A stretch of 41,357 nt of DNA, taken from Microcystis aeruginosa LEGE 91341. Its GTDB lineage: Bacteria > Cyanobacteriota > Cyanobacteriia > Cyanobacteriales > Microcystaceae. Numbering within the stretch: the first letter of the stretch is position 1; each line of letters starts with the position of its first letter. A model generated the notes under the pieces. That model had not been told where the DNA came from. It searched no databases and saw only the letters and a list, made by a program, of their open reading frames with translations. Positions 1 through 8,119 of the stretch are shown here, piece by piece. The translations under genes and the position numbers were made by a program. The DNA is taken from assembly GCF_015206885.1 (NCBI RefSeq), contig NZ_JADEXY010000016.1, positions 1-41,357 of the forward strand, read 5' to 3'.

Positions 1-92
1 CTCTTTTATGAGTTTTGAGAAATTCGTCATCAGGGCAAACTACCTATTGTGAGGTGAATAAGTTGTCTAGATTCTATCTATAATAGCATTTT

Positions 93-398
93 TTGTCTGA
101 CTTTTCTCAACGTTCAACACTTCTGGTTTTAACGCCTAAATTTAAGCGGACTTTCCGTAAGTTTGTTCTCAGAAATCCTCAACGACAGAAAGCGATTGAG
201 AAGACATTGGCACAAATGAGGGAAGATATTTATTTTTTGAGCTTGGGAACTCATTCATTAAGAGGGGAATTATTGGGACTTAAAGCTTGTTCTTGTGGTT
301 ATGATTGTCGGATTATTTTTTCTATAGAAATTGAGCCAGACACCCAGGAGGAAGTTATTATTTTACTAGACATTGGCACTCATGATGAAGTGTATTGA
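93..398 (+). CDS. RelE/YafQ-like type II toxin (mRNA interferase family)
   Basis: This 101-residue basic protein has a RelE/ParE-fold pattern: an N-terminal F-K-R-x-F-x-K helix, a long amphipathic helix, and a C-terminal strand block with C-G-Y-D-C-R-I-I-F and L-L-D-I-G-x-H. Such toxins cleave ribosome-bound mRNA and are neutralised by a partner antitoxin. It is clearly a paralogue of the broken gene at 859-1146; both keep the D-C-R-I-I-F-S core and the L-x-D-I-G-x-H-D ending. The only usable start is TTG at 93, because an in-frame TAG lies at 84-86, and no Shine-Dalgarno is visible, so the 5' end may be damaged. No antitoxin gene is visible in the 92 bases upstream, although one could lie outside the window. 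The family call is firm; activity is unknown. Confidence 0.7.
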   Translation: MSDFSQRSTLLVLTPKFKRTFRKFVLRNPQRQKAIEKTLAQMREDIYFLSLGTHSLRGELLGLKACSCGYDCRIIFSIEIEPDTQEEVIILLDIGTHDEVY

Positions 399-399
399 T

Positions 400-480
400 A
401 AAATAGGAAAAACTAGAAAGCAATCCTGCGGGTTTCGGCGTTGCGGTACACATATATTTATAATAAATAATAAGATAAAT
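400..480. repeat. Dispersed repeat, copy A (pair with 1140-1213)
   Basis: This 81-bp stretch directly follows the first RelE-like gene and is nearly the same as 1140-1213, which follows the second RelE-like gene. The shared core contains CCTGCGGGTTTCGGCGTTGC and then an AT-rich tail. Copy A has about 7 extra bases in the AT-rich tail. The rest of the 399-646 gap holds only a short tandem AAAGACACA-like stretch near 541-568. Confidence 0.75.
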
Positions 481-646
481 TTGGCTCTCTTAGGTTTGGT
501 GGGTCTAAGATACAGTCCTGGTGACGAGCGAGTGGATCAAACCACAAAGACACAAAGGACACAAAGATTGATCGCTCCTATATAAGTTAAACTGATCACA
601 CAAAGAATAAGATATCCCAGGTTTTTATCGAGAGTTAAGAGGTAAA

Positions 647-856
647 ATGATGACTTTGCAAGAAATGATCAAATCTTTTGAGAATTTATCAGAGGATGAA
701 CAAGAGTCATTGTTAGAGATTTTGTCTCAATATAGAGCTAAAGCAAGAGAAAGAGAAATTTTAGCTAATTTTAAGGAATTGAAAGAGGCGATCGCTACTG
801 GAACGGCCAGAAGGGGAACCGTAGAAGATTTGATTGCTGATTTGAATGAGGATTAA
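647..856 (+). CDS. Antitoxin of a RelE-type toxin-antitoxin pair
   Basis: This 69-residue acidic helical protein has an N-terminal amphipathic segment rich in Glu and Leu and a C-terminal tail ending in L-I-A-D-L-N-E-D. This is typical of small cyanobacterial antitoxins that precede RelE-like toxins. The stop codon lies 2 bases before the ATG of the toxin pseudogene at 859, a translationally coupled arrangement. An AGAGG ribosome-binding site at 638-642 fits either ATG 647 or ATG 650; the second has better spacing. Antitoxins of this type bind the toxin and usually repress their own operon. The assignment rests mainly on gene order. Its partner is broken, so it may now act only as a regulator or as an antidote to related toxins such as the one at 93-398. 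Confidence 0.7.
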   Translation: MMTLQEMIKSFENLSEDEQESLLEILSQYRAKAREREILANFKELKEAIATGTARRGTVEDLIADLNED

Positions 857-858
857 CC

Positions 859-1146
859 ATGGATTTAATATGGAGTGATGGGTTTAAGCGTTCGTTTAAG
901 AAGCTAATCAAGAAAAATCCCCAGTTAAAACCTAAAATTTTCGATGTACTTAGAAAACTGGCAGAAGACCCATTTACACTGTCTTTAAAAACCCATAAGT
1001 TAAGTGGTAATTTATAAGGATTATGGTCTTGTACTGTAGCTTACGATTGTCGAATTATTTTTAGTTTTTCGGAAGATGGAGAATATTTAGAAGTTATCAT
1101 CTTGTTAATTGATATTGGTAGTCACGATCAGGTGTACAGAAAATAG
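859..1146 (+). pseudogene. RelE-like toxin gene with internal stop codon
   Basis: From ATG 859 the frame encodes a RelE-family toxin (F-K-R-S-F-K-K near the start, Y-D-C-R-I-I-F-S and I-D-I-G-S-H-D-Q-V-Y at the end) but is cut by TAA at 1015-1017. The frame continues without further stops to TAG at 1144-1146, so one base change explains the break. Aligned with the paralogue at 93-398, the stop falls where that gene has a Leu codon, just before the G-L that opens the catalytic strand block. The truncated 52-residue product lacks the C-terminal strands and should be non-toxic. The upstream antitoxin is intact. Confidence 0.85.
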
Positions 1147-1213
1147 GATATACTGGAAAGCGATCCTGCGGGTTTCGGCGTTGCGGTACACATATATTTA
1201 TAATAAGATAAAT
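1140..1213. repeat. Dispersed repeat, copy B (pair with 400-480)
   Basis: This stretch matches 400-480 over its whole length, with a few substitutions and a 7-base gap. It begins at the 3' end of the toxin pseudogene. Both copies sit at the same place relative to a RelE-like gene, so toxin and trailer probably spread or duplicated together. Confidence 0.75.
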
Positions 1214-1218
1214 TTTTC

Positions 1219-2589
1219 CTAATCGTTAGGATTTCTTTTAAGATAGGATTTAAACACAGGATTAATGGGAAAATAGGACGAGGTTTCTGATGGTAATTTA
1301 TCCAGTAAACAGCGTCTCATTAATGACTGAATAGCTGCCCAAAATTGGGATTGAGAAAGGTCAAGATTAGCAGTTTTGGGAAATTTTTCTACCGCTTCAG
1401 TTTGATTAGCTAACCAGTGCATCACCTTTTTTTCTGTTGCGGATAAACGCTGTAAATGACATTCGATCGAGTTTTCTATATCCCCTAAATAAATTTCATT
1501 TTTCATTTGTTCTAAAAATAAGGATACTTCTCCATCAAATAGTTCAATAATGGTTGAGGAGATAATATTTAACCAGTTAGGATGACCTTGATAAAGTTCC
1601 CTCAGTTCTGTCCATTTCTCCTCACTTTTTAAACCGTATTCTTTGAATATTTCTTCAAATTCTGTTGTTAAACCTTGCAGGTATAAAGTTTTAATTTTAT
1701 CGGATTTTAAGGTGACAAAATCTCTGGGAAGTTCCCAACTAATTAAAATCCAACAACTTTGATGAGATGTGGTAGCGATTTGCTGAAAAAATTTATGATA
1801 GTCCTGACAGTCGCTTAAATATTTACCTGCTAATTCCCCCAGTTTAAAAATATTCTGCACATCATCAAGAATAATTAAACAACGATAGGAGCTTAGATAA
1901 TCTATTATATCAGGTAAGGGGGTTGATAGAGGTTGGGCGAAAAACTGTTTTAGATCATCTTTGAGAGCGATTAATTGAGGAATATTTTCCAGACTGCGAT
2001 AAATAATATAATCAAATTGTGGGGCAATTTCTGAAATTAATTTAAGGATTAAAGCTGTTTTTCCAATTCCAGTTAACCCATAAATAGTAATTAATCGAGT
2101 TTTATTATCTAGCCATTCTTTTAAGGTTGATATTTCTAACTTACGTCCATAGTTATACCTTAATTCTGGGGCTTTTGTTAGGTTAATTATTGGGTATTGA
2201 TGATCATTATCTGGAAAATTTGAAGACTTTTTTAAGTTATTTTCTGAGTGGGGGTTATTTTCTCTACAGATATTAACACGACTATTGCTAATATTATTAT
2301 GTGGAGAGTTAACAAAGTGATAAATAGTAGATGAAGCTTTATTTTCTAAAATAGAACGAACATTAGACTTTTTTATATCTTCTTGAAAAATATCTGATAA
2401 CAGTTGCCATAATTTCCATGCTTCTTTTTTTATATGGTCATAACTGCGCTGATTATCTTTGGCAATTTCTTCGTAATCTTGATGTTCCCAAATACCCTGT
2501 AAGATGGATTCTTGCAATGAATCAAGATGTTTACCGGTTTTCTCTAATACCTGTTTATCTGTCCATTCTAAAAGGGTTTGAATATCCAT
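1219..2589 (-). CDS. NB-ARC (STAND-type) ATPase with vMAP-like N-terminal domain
   Basis: This 456-residue protein starts with a helical domain (residues 1-82) of the kind found at the N-terminus of cyanobacterial vWA-MoxR-associated proteins (vMAP): the L-x-W-T-D-x-Q-V start, the K-T-G-K-H-L-D-S-L-Q segment and the N-V-R-S-I-L end. A variable linker (83-140) leads to an NB-ARC ATPase. Walker A is G-L-T-G-I-G-K-T at 171-178, Walker B is L-I-I-L-D-D-V at 238-244, followed by a sensor-like W-I-L-I-S strand and a G-H-P-x-W-L segment matching the GLP motif. The chain ends shortly after the winged-helix region, with no WD40, TPR or enzymatic effector domain. STAND ATPases act as nucleotide-controlled switches in signalling and defence. 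Start ATG 2589; nothing suggests truncation by mutation. Function is not known. Confidence 0.8.
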   Translation of the reverse strand: MDIQTLLEWTDKQVLEKTGKHLDSLQESILQGIWEHQDYEEIAKDNQRSYDHIKKEAWKLWQLLSDIFQEDIKKSNVRSILENKASSTIYHFVNSPHNNISNSRVNICRENNPHSENNLKKSSNFPDNDHQYPIINLTKAPELRYNYGRKLEISTLKEWLDNKTRLITIYGLTGIGKTALILKLISEIAPQFDYIIYRSLENIPQLIALKDDLKQFFAQPLSTPLPDIIDYLSSYRCLIILDDVQNIFKLGELAGKYLSDCQDYHKFFQQIATTSHQSCWILISWELPRDFVTLKSDKIKTLYLQGLTTEFEEIFKEYGLKSEEKWTELRELYQGHPNWLNIISSTIIELFDGEVSLFLEQMKNEIYLGDIENSIECHLQRLSATEKKVMHWLANQTEAVEKFPKTANLDLSQSQFWAAIQSLMRRCLLDKLPSETSSYFPINPVFKSYLKRNPND

Positions 2590-2732
2590 ATAAGTAAGTG
2601 ATAGAACATTTGTATTGCTGGTTGGTATAAGGGAACAGATTTTATTTTTCTCGTTTTCTTATAAATATTTGCCAAATTATTTTATTTCTGACATTTAAAC
2701 CTCCTGATTTGTTTCCGACTGTCACCTGTTAC

Positions 2733-3158
2733 TTAATCGATTAATATTAATGCCAATGCTTGATTAATAATTTTATTTTTATCAATCATAGCTTCAATTT
2801 CTTCTGCTTTATATATACCCTCAAAAGCTTCTAATGATGCTTGTCTTAAAGCTGAAAAATAAGCATCATCTAAAGTTTCCTTTAACTCTTCTATTGTTAG
2901 ATAATTTCCTCCAGTTTTACGTCGTTGATTAATGCGTTGAATCTGTTTAACAGAATTAGAAATAGAGGTTTCCCATGAGCGGGTACTGCGTTTTTCTGCT
3001 TGCTGTTTAATCAGATGTAATAGAACAATAATACTAAAGCTAAAAATCTTATTGAGCTTATCATCTTTGCTCATTTCTGTCATTTCCTCTACCAGGAGCA
3101 AGGCATCGGGAATATTGCCAGCTAGTAATAGATTTTTTAACTCTAATAATTCTTCCAT
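2733..3158 (-). CDS. DUF29 family protein
   Basis: This 141-residue helical protein has the pattern of cyanobacterial DUF29 proteins: an N-terminal helix on aliphatic positions, then L-L-H-L-I-K-Q-Q-A-E with R-S-T-R-S-W-E-T-S-I, an arginine-rich connector (Q-R-I-N-Q-R-R-K-T), and a C-terminal helical segment ending in an isoleucine-rich strand. DUF29 genes are multicopy in bloom-forming cyanobacteria and often lie among accessory genes. No catalytic residues are known for the family. It is transcribed in the same direction as the NB-ARC gene 143 bp downstream, so the two could share a transcript. Function unknown. Confidence 0.7.
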   Translation of the reverse strand: MEELLELKNLLLAGNIPDALLLVEEMTEMSKDDKLNKIFSFSIIVLLHLIKQQAEKRSTRSWETSISNSVKQIQRINQRRKTGGNYLTIEELKETLDDAYFSALRQASLEAFEGIYKAEEIEAMIDKNKIINQALALILID

Positions 3159-3249
3159 TTTTTGCCTTTTTTTTACTGATTAACCTCTTAATTTAGTAAT
3201 TTGTCCTGCATTTAAATTAACCCAAGTTGCTAGTTATAAGCTTCGCTAG

Positions 3250-3400
3250 TTCGATCCCCCTAAATCCCCCTTTTTAAGGGAGACTTTGAGTCTGTTTCCC
3301 TCCTTAAAAAGGGAGACTTTGAGTCTGTTTCCCTCCTTAAAAAGGGAGACTTTGAGTCTGGTTCCCCCCTTTTCAAGGGGGGCTAGGGGGGATCGAACCT
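3250..3400. repeat. Three tandem 33-bp units inside a long GC-rich inverted repeat
   Basis: Three contiguous copies of a 33-bp unit (starting GGGAGACTTTGAGTCTGTTT) begin at 3278, 3311 and 3344. Each unit contains the palindrome AGACTTTGAGTCT. The array is bounded by inverted ends: TTCGATCCCCCTAAATCCCC on the left and GGGGCTAGGGGGGATCGAA on the right. Related GC-rich ends occur around ecfT. The rest of the 3159-3579 gap shows no gene. Confidence 0.85.
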
Positions 3401-3579
3401 AGAAATCAAATTTAGCCTTTTTTATGATCCTTGCCCTCCTTTTTGCCACTAAATCCCACTTTATCCCACGAAAATTATTATATCAGAAAATCCAAAATGG
3501 CCACAAATTCCCATAGACAAAACCAAAGTGAACATCTAGATTGTAAGAATCACTCAGTTTTTTGGATTTTTATCAGGTT

Positions 3580-4758
3580 ATGAACAAGATACTAGCTAAT
3601 TGTATCAGCTTAGGGATCGGATTGGGTGCGATCGGGGTAACTTTCCCCGCACAAGCCGCCTCTTTTCAGGGATTAGGGTTCTTGCCGGGGGATGGTATCA
3701 ATTTCAATAGTCGTGCTAATGGAGTATCAGCCGATGGGTCTGTGGTGGTTGGTGATAGTTTTGGTGAGGCATTCCGTTGGACACAAGCAACGGGGATGGT
3801 CGGACTAGGGGATTTATCTGGGGGTAGTTTCGAGAGCGATGCTACTGGAGTATCAGCCGATGGGTCTGTTGTGGTTGGTAGCGGCACAAGTGCTAATGGT
3901 AATGAGGCATTCCGTTGGACACAAGCAACGGGGATGGTAGGACTAGGGGATTTACCTGGGGGTGGTTTCTCGAGCGATGCTACTGGAGTATCAGCAGATG
4001 GATCTGTTGTGGTTGGGTACAGTGAGAGTGAGAGTGCTATTGGTGGTGTTGAGGCATTCCGTTGGACACAAACAACGGGGATGGTCGGACTAGGGGATTT
4101 ACCTGGGGGTTTACCTGTGGTTGGTTTCTATAGCAATGCTGCTGGAGTATCAGCAGATGGATCTGTTGTTGTTGGTTTCAGTCAAAGTGCTATTGGTTTT
4201 GAGACATTCCGTTGGACACAAGCAACGGGGATGGTAGGACTAGGGGATTTACCTGGGGGTGGTTTCTCGAGCAGGCCTTTGGGGGTATCAGCCGATGGGT
4301 CTGTTGTGGTTGGTATCGGCAATAGTGCTAATGGTCGGGAAGCATTCCGTTGGACACAAGCAACGGGGATGGTAGGACTAGGAGATTTATCTGGGGGTAT
4401 TTTCTCTAGCGATGCTTCAGGAGTATCAGCAGATGGGTCTGTTGTTGTCGGTGGTGGCACAAGTGCTAATGGTAATGAGGCATTTATCTGGAATAGTACC
4501 CAAGGGATGCGGAGCTTACAAGAGGTTTTAACTAATGATTATGGTTTAAATTTAACGGGTTGGACTTTGACTTATGCCAATGCAATTTCTGCTGATGGGT
4601 TAACAATTGTGGGTAGTGGAATTAACCCCAGTGGTAATACTGAAGCTTGGATTGCTCGTTTAAATCCGCAAAATAATCCATCTGTACCGGAGCCTAGTTC
4701 TATATTAGGGTTAGGGCTGTTTTCTTTGGTGGGTTTTTTAATTAAGAAACGGTCATAA
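3580..4758 (+). CDS. HAF-repeat PEP-CTERM exported protein
   Basis: This 392-residue predicted exported protein starts at ATG 3580; an alternative TTG at 3562 only lengthens it. Residues 1-27 form a signal peptide ending in A-Q-A-A. The body is a series of HAF-type repeats: five copies of F-R-W-T-Q-x-T-G-M-V-G-L-G-D-L, each followed by G-V-S-A-D-G-S-V-V-V-G, plus a sixth degenerate copy (F-I-W-N-S-T-Q-G-M). The C-terminus is a PEP-CTERM sorting signal: V-P-E-P-S-S, a hydrophobic stretch and a K-K-R-S tail. Such proteins are exported and processed by an exosortase, usually for extracellular polymer or surface use. The repeats are nearly identical in DNA as well as protein. The gene stands alone, with a terminator at 4844-4868. 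Confidence 0.85.
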   Translation: MNKILANCISLGIGLGAIGVTFPAQAASFQGLGFLPGDGINFNSRANGVSADGSVVVGDSFGEAFRWTQATGMVGLGDLSGGSFESDATGVSADGSVVVGSGTSANGNEAFRWTQATGMVGLGDLPGGGFSSDATGVSADGSVVVGYSESESAIGGVEAFRWTQTTGMVGLGDLPGGLPVVGFYSNAAGVSADGSVVVGFSQSAIGFETFRWTQATGMVGLGDLPGGGFSSRPLGVSADGSVVVGIGNSANGREAFRWTQATGMVGLGDLSGGIFSSDASGVSADGSVVVGGGTSANGNEAFIWNSTQGMRSLQEVLTNDYGLNLTGWTLTYANAISADGLTIVGSGINPSGNTEAWIARLNPQNNPSVPEPSSILGLGLFSLVGFLIKKRS

Positions 4759-4841
4759 TATAACCTAACTTTGATGGGAAAGTCCATAAATTACCTATTT
4801 TTGGCATTTCAATCAGTTAGCATCTAAATCATTAGATAAAA

Positions 4842-4868
4842 GGGCATCCTCGAAAAGGGGTGCTTTTT
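4842..4868 (+). terminator. Rho-independent terminator of the PEP-CTERM gene
   Basis: A stem formed by GCATCCT (4844-4850) and GGGGTGC (4857-4863), with a CGAAAA-type loop, is followed directly by a run of six T. It lies about 85 bp after the stop codon of the PEP-CTERM gene. Confidence 0.7.
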
Positions 4869-4920
4869 TGTTGTTCGGATGTATCGATCGAGCTACTCTG
4901 TTCTCACTCAACAAGCTCGG

Positions 4921-4986
4921 AGAAAGCGGGTTTCTTAACAAAAAATCTGAGCGTTAATTTAGATATTTACCAGAAACCCGCTTTCT
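4921..4986. repeat. Palindromic repeat family AGAAARCGGGTTTCT, copy 1
   Basis: The 15-bp arm AGAAAGCGGGTTTCT at 4921-4935 is repeated inverted at 4972-4986 with 36 bp between. Two other copies (20373-20405 and 25801-25833) have the same arm with A instead of G at position 6. This copy lies between convergent genes and could end transcripts from both sides. Confidence 0.8.
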
Positions 4987-5040
4987 GTTGCACTGACTGA
5001 TAAGTATTGATATTGACTGATAACTGATAACTCAGGTTAA

Positions 5041-7593
5041 CTAACTATTTTTCGCCTCTAATTTGGTCAAACGACTTTTAAGTTCCTGATTTTCCTGTTT
5101 CATTTTTTCTAATTCCTCGCGAATTTCCTGAATTGCTTTGTCGGAACCTAATTTTTTCTGGACTTTTTGTACTGCTTCCTCCGCTACACGACGCACGCGA
5201 CCATCGGGAGTTTGATCGCTCAAAGCTTGTAAAATAGCGATAGCTTTGGTATTTTCTATCTGTCCTAAAGCGTTACACAGTGCCACCTGCGTCAAGAAAA
5301 AAGTTTCCTTGGCAATGGTTTCTAAACGTTCCAAAATTACGGTTAATTTATCCGTGGTTTGTCCGGAAGAAATCGCTCCTAGGGCGCGGATAGCGGCTAA
5401 TCTCAGGGGTTGAGGCGTGCCTAAAGCCGTGTAGGTCAAAATTGACTCCAAAGCCGCCGGCGAGGTTTTTAACTGGCTTAAACCCCCAATTGCGCCCGCT
5501 CTTACTACCTCATTCCACCCCTTTCTTGACTGTAAAATGTGATTGAGCAGGTCAATAATTTCCCCTTCTTTATTTTGCAATTGTCCCACGGCCATGGAGC
5601 CTAATCCTCGCGCTGTGGCTGCTTCCACATAATAACTAGCATCTCCAGCTTCTAGTAGGGATTTAAGCGCGTTATAACTATCTAAGGTTTTAATTTCACT
5701 TAATCCCTCGACCACTGCCCGACGTACTTGTGCTTTTTCGTCGTTTAAACCTTTAATTAAAGCAGTAACTGCCTGATCTAAACCAAGAGTTGCTAACTGT
5801 TTGGCCACCTCCACACGCACCCCCCAAAAAGGCTCATTTTCTAGGGATGTTCCTAAAGCTTCGATCGCTTCTAAACCGCCTTTTTTAGCAATGGCCGTCG
5901 CTGCATAGATACGGGAAATCGGGTCGGGATCCTGTTGTAATTGCGCTTTTAATTCGGCGATGGGATACTCAAGAGTGACGGTTTTGAGGAAATTATTACC
6001 CCGATCAAACTTGACAAAATCGGGCTTTTGTGCTAGGGGAAAATAGAAACTTTGTTCTTTTTGGTGAATCCGCAGATTGTAGGTAAGATCCTCAGAGTTG
6101 AGATAGGCAAAAGCGACAGGAATTTTCAAGTCGAATAGTTCCTTTTCATCCTGAGTTTGAGTGACAGTTAATTGGGCTAAATTATTCTCATTATCCCAAC
6201 TGTAAGCGACCTTATAATCGGGATGACCACCGCGATAAACGTACTGATCAAAGAGGAATAATAAATTGTAGCCAGTCGCTTTTTCGATCGCCCGTAATAA
6301 GTCCACAGTTTCTACGGTTTTATAGGCATTATCCCGCACAAAAGTCTGAATCGCTTTTGCGAATAAATCTTCACCTAAAATAGAGCGGATCATGTGATAA
6401 ACACAAGCAGCTTTTTCGTAGAGATGACGATCATAAAGTTCGATCGCTTCTCGATAAACATGAGTAACAATCGGACGACGATAGCGGGAAGCATCTTCTT
6501 CTAAATAACTTCTTGCTTCCCCTAATAAATAATAACTAGCATCAGCTTGTCCGTATTCCGATTCTGTCCATAAAACCTCAGAATAGGAAGCCATTCCCTC
6601 TTTAATCCAAGCGTGAGACCAGTGTTTAATCACCACTAAATCACCGAACCATTGATGAGCTAATTCATGGGCAACTAAGCTTTCTGTCCAAGTATAATCG
6701 ATGCTGGCTCTTTGATCAATTAAACAGCGATCGGTTAAAATTGTGGTGGAAGTATTTTCCATCCCACCAAAGATAAAATCATCTACACAAACTTGTGCGT
6801 ATTTAGGATAGGGATAGGGATAACCAAACTTTTGGCTAAAAAACTCGATCATACGGGGAGTTTTACCCATACTTCTTTGTCCCTCTTCTTCCCGTCCTTT
6901 TTCCACATAATAAGTGACAGGAACACCATTCCATGAGTCGCATAATTCGGCAAAATCTCCCACCGCAAGAGTCATTAAATAGGTAGGATGAATTTGCTTT
7001 TGTGACCAGTGATAAATTCTGTCCTCACCAACGGGTTCCACCGAGATTAATTCCCCGTTAGAAATAGCCATATAGGGTTGGGGAATTTTAACCCGAATTT
7101 CGGAGGTAGCTAATTGGCCGGGGTAATCAAAACAGGGAAACCAAAAGCGAGAATCTTCATCTTCTCCCTGGGTCCAAACTTGCATCGGTTTGTCAGGATA
7201 ATATTCGTCGGGTCTGATAAAATATAATCCCCGTTGTGGTTGGTTAACTTGATAGTTAATCGTCAGGATAATCGGTTTCTCGGTGGTGGGTTGTAGCAGA
7301 TGAATGGTCAGCAAAGAACGATCATAGTCAAAGGGTTGACTGATACCTTCAATGAACACAGAATTAATATTTAAATCCACCGCATCTAGGGTTAAACTGC
7401 TAATTCCCTGACGAATGGGGGTGAGGGTAATCTGACAGCTACCCTCAAAACTTTGTCCGGGAATATCAATAATTAAATCGAGAAAAATATGATTAACTTG
7501 TCCGGGTCGATCGGGGTTATAATGGGGTTTAGCCCCCGGTAACTCAAAGGGTTGACGCTGATTATTTTCCGTGTCGATGGTGAGATGAGACAT
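5041..7593 (-). CDS. pepN: M1 family zinc aminopeptidase (PepN-like) with HEAT repeats
   Basis: This is a zinc metallo-aminopeptidase that removes N-terminal residues from peptides, probably in the cytoplasm. Counting from ATG 7593 (850 residues), the substrate-anchoring G-G-M-E-N lies at 276-280, the zinc site H-E-L-A-H at 309-313, and the third ligand Glu at 332, giving the M1 spacing H-E-x2-H-x18-E. The N-terminal beta domain (about 10-215) precedes the catalytic domain. The C-terminal third is built of HEAT-like repeats (about 575-800), followed by a coiled coil rich in Glu, Lys and Leu. A GTG at 7677 would add 28 residues without family similarity and leave almost no divergent promoter space, so ATG 7593 is preferred, although a good AGGAGG-like site precedes the GTG. 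It is divergent from DUF4079. Confidence 0.85.
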   Translation of the reverse strand: MSHLTIDTENNQRQPFELPGAKPHYNPDRPGQVNHIFLDLIIDIPGQSFEGSCQITLTPIRQGISSLTLDAVDLNINSVFIEGISQPFDYDRSLLTIHLLQPTTEKPIILTINYQVNQPQRGLYFIRPDEYYPDKPMQVWTQGEDEDSRFWFPCFDYPGQLATSEIRVKIPQPYMAISNGELISVEPVGEDRIYHWSQKQIHPTYLMTLAVGDFAELCDSWNGVPVTYYVEKGREEEGQRSMGKTPRMIEFFSQKFGYPYPYPKYAQVCVDDFIFGGMENTSTTILTDRCLIDQRASIDYTWTESLVAHELAHQWFGDLVVIKHWSHAWIKEGMASYSEVLWTESEYGQADASYYLLGEARSYLEEDASRYRRPIVTHVYREAIELYDRHLYEKAACVYHMIRSILGEDLFAKAIQTFVRDNAYKTVETVDLLRAIEKATGYNLLFLFDQYVYRGGHPDYKVAYSWDNENNLAQLTVTQTQDEKELFDLKIPVAFAYLNSEDLTYNLRIHQKEQSFYFPLAQKPDFVKFDRGNNFLKTVTLEYPIAELKAQLQQDPDPISRIYAATAIAKKGGLEAIEALGTSLENEPFWGVRVEVAKQLATLGLDQAVTALIKGLNDEKAQVRRAVVEGLSEIKTLDSYNALKSLLEAGDASYYVEAATARGLGSMAVGQLQNKEGEIIDLLNHILQSRKGWNEVVRAGAIGGLSQLKTSPAALESILTYTALGTPQPLRLAAIRALGAISSGQTTDKLTVILERLETIAKETFFLTQVALCNALGQIENTKAIAILQALSDQTPDGRVRRVAEEAVQKVQKKLGSDKAIQEIREELEKMKQENQELKSRLTKLEAKNS

Positions 7594-7681
7594 ATTAGCC
7601 CTAACTTGCTGATTTTTGTCCGGTAAACTTAAATTAACACGATCGGTCGTCCCTTTCTTTGCTAACAATAATCCCACCCCT

Positions 7682-8119
7682 ATGAATCTCCCCTCCTTTC
7701 TCTGGTTATGGAAAATTGCCGCTTGGTCGATGGGATTTTCCCTCTTTGCCTATTTTTTACTAGCGGTTTCGGGGGTAAACATGGGTTATCGACGACTTGC
7801 GGGCCAATCTCGACCGAAATGGTTAAGACCCTTTCATCTCCTCAGCGGCCTGATCATGGTTGCTTTGGTCTTAATTCTGCTGGGAATCGGATTAGTGGGA
7901 ACAATCGGTCATTATGGCAGTTTAGGCCACTCTTCCCACCTGATAGCGGGTTTATCGGTGGTTTTTCTGGTTTTTGTTTCGGCAATTAGCGGCCTGAACA
8001 TTACAACTCGTCCACCCCTAGCGCGGTCTCTCCACATCGGCACTAATCTTTTATTGTTTCTGGGTTTTCTTTTTGTTACCCTAACAGGATGGGATGTTGT
8101 CCAAAAATATCTACAATAA
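7682..8119 (+). CDS. DUF4079 family membrane protein
   Basis: This 145-residue cyanobacterial membrane protein starts at ATG 7682. It shows four hydrophobic segments at roughly 8-30, 50-75, 85-105 and 115-137. Histidines lie in and near the segments (R-P-F-H-L-L-S-G, G-H-S-S-H-L-I-A-G, R-S-L-H-I-G-T-N), a pattern resembling small haem-binding cytochrome-b-like folds, though haem binding is an inference. The longer frame starting at 7616 would overlap the aminopeptidase leader and has no membrane character there. It is transcribed away from pepN. Exact function is unknown. Confidence 0.75.
   Translation: MNLPSFLWLWKIAAWSMGFSLFAYFLLAVSGVNMGYRRLAGQSRPKWLRPFHLLSGLIMVALVLILLGIGLVGTIGHYGSLGHSSHLIAGLSVVFLVFVSAISGLNITTRPPLARSLHIGTNLLLFLGFLFVTLTGWDVVQKYLQ

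Noticed and set aside
2-52. Frame-2 peptide ending at 50-52 as the tail of an upstream antitoxin.
   Set aside because: Only 16 codons are visible and nothing about them is recognisable.
373-585. 70-residue open frame overlapping the toxin end.
   Set aside because: It runs through the dispersed repeat, has no ribosome-binding site and protein-like composition is lacking.
1015-1017. Programmed recoding at the in-frame TAA of the toxin gene.
   Set aside because: No structured downstream signal is seen; a plain nonsense mutation is simpler.
3278-3376. Possible CRISPR array (three 33-bp repeats).
   Set aside because: The units are contiguous with no spacers, and no cas gene is nearby.
3666-4787. 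Three minus-strand open frames within the HAF-repeat gene.
   Set aside because: Their repeated T-D-P-S-A-D-T-P patterns are the antisense of the HAF repeats.
7594-7677. GTG start adding 28 residues to the aminopeptidase.
   Set aside because: The extra residues show no family pattern and would leave 4 bp to the divergent gene; kept only as an alternative because of a good upstream AGGAGG-like site.
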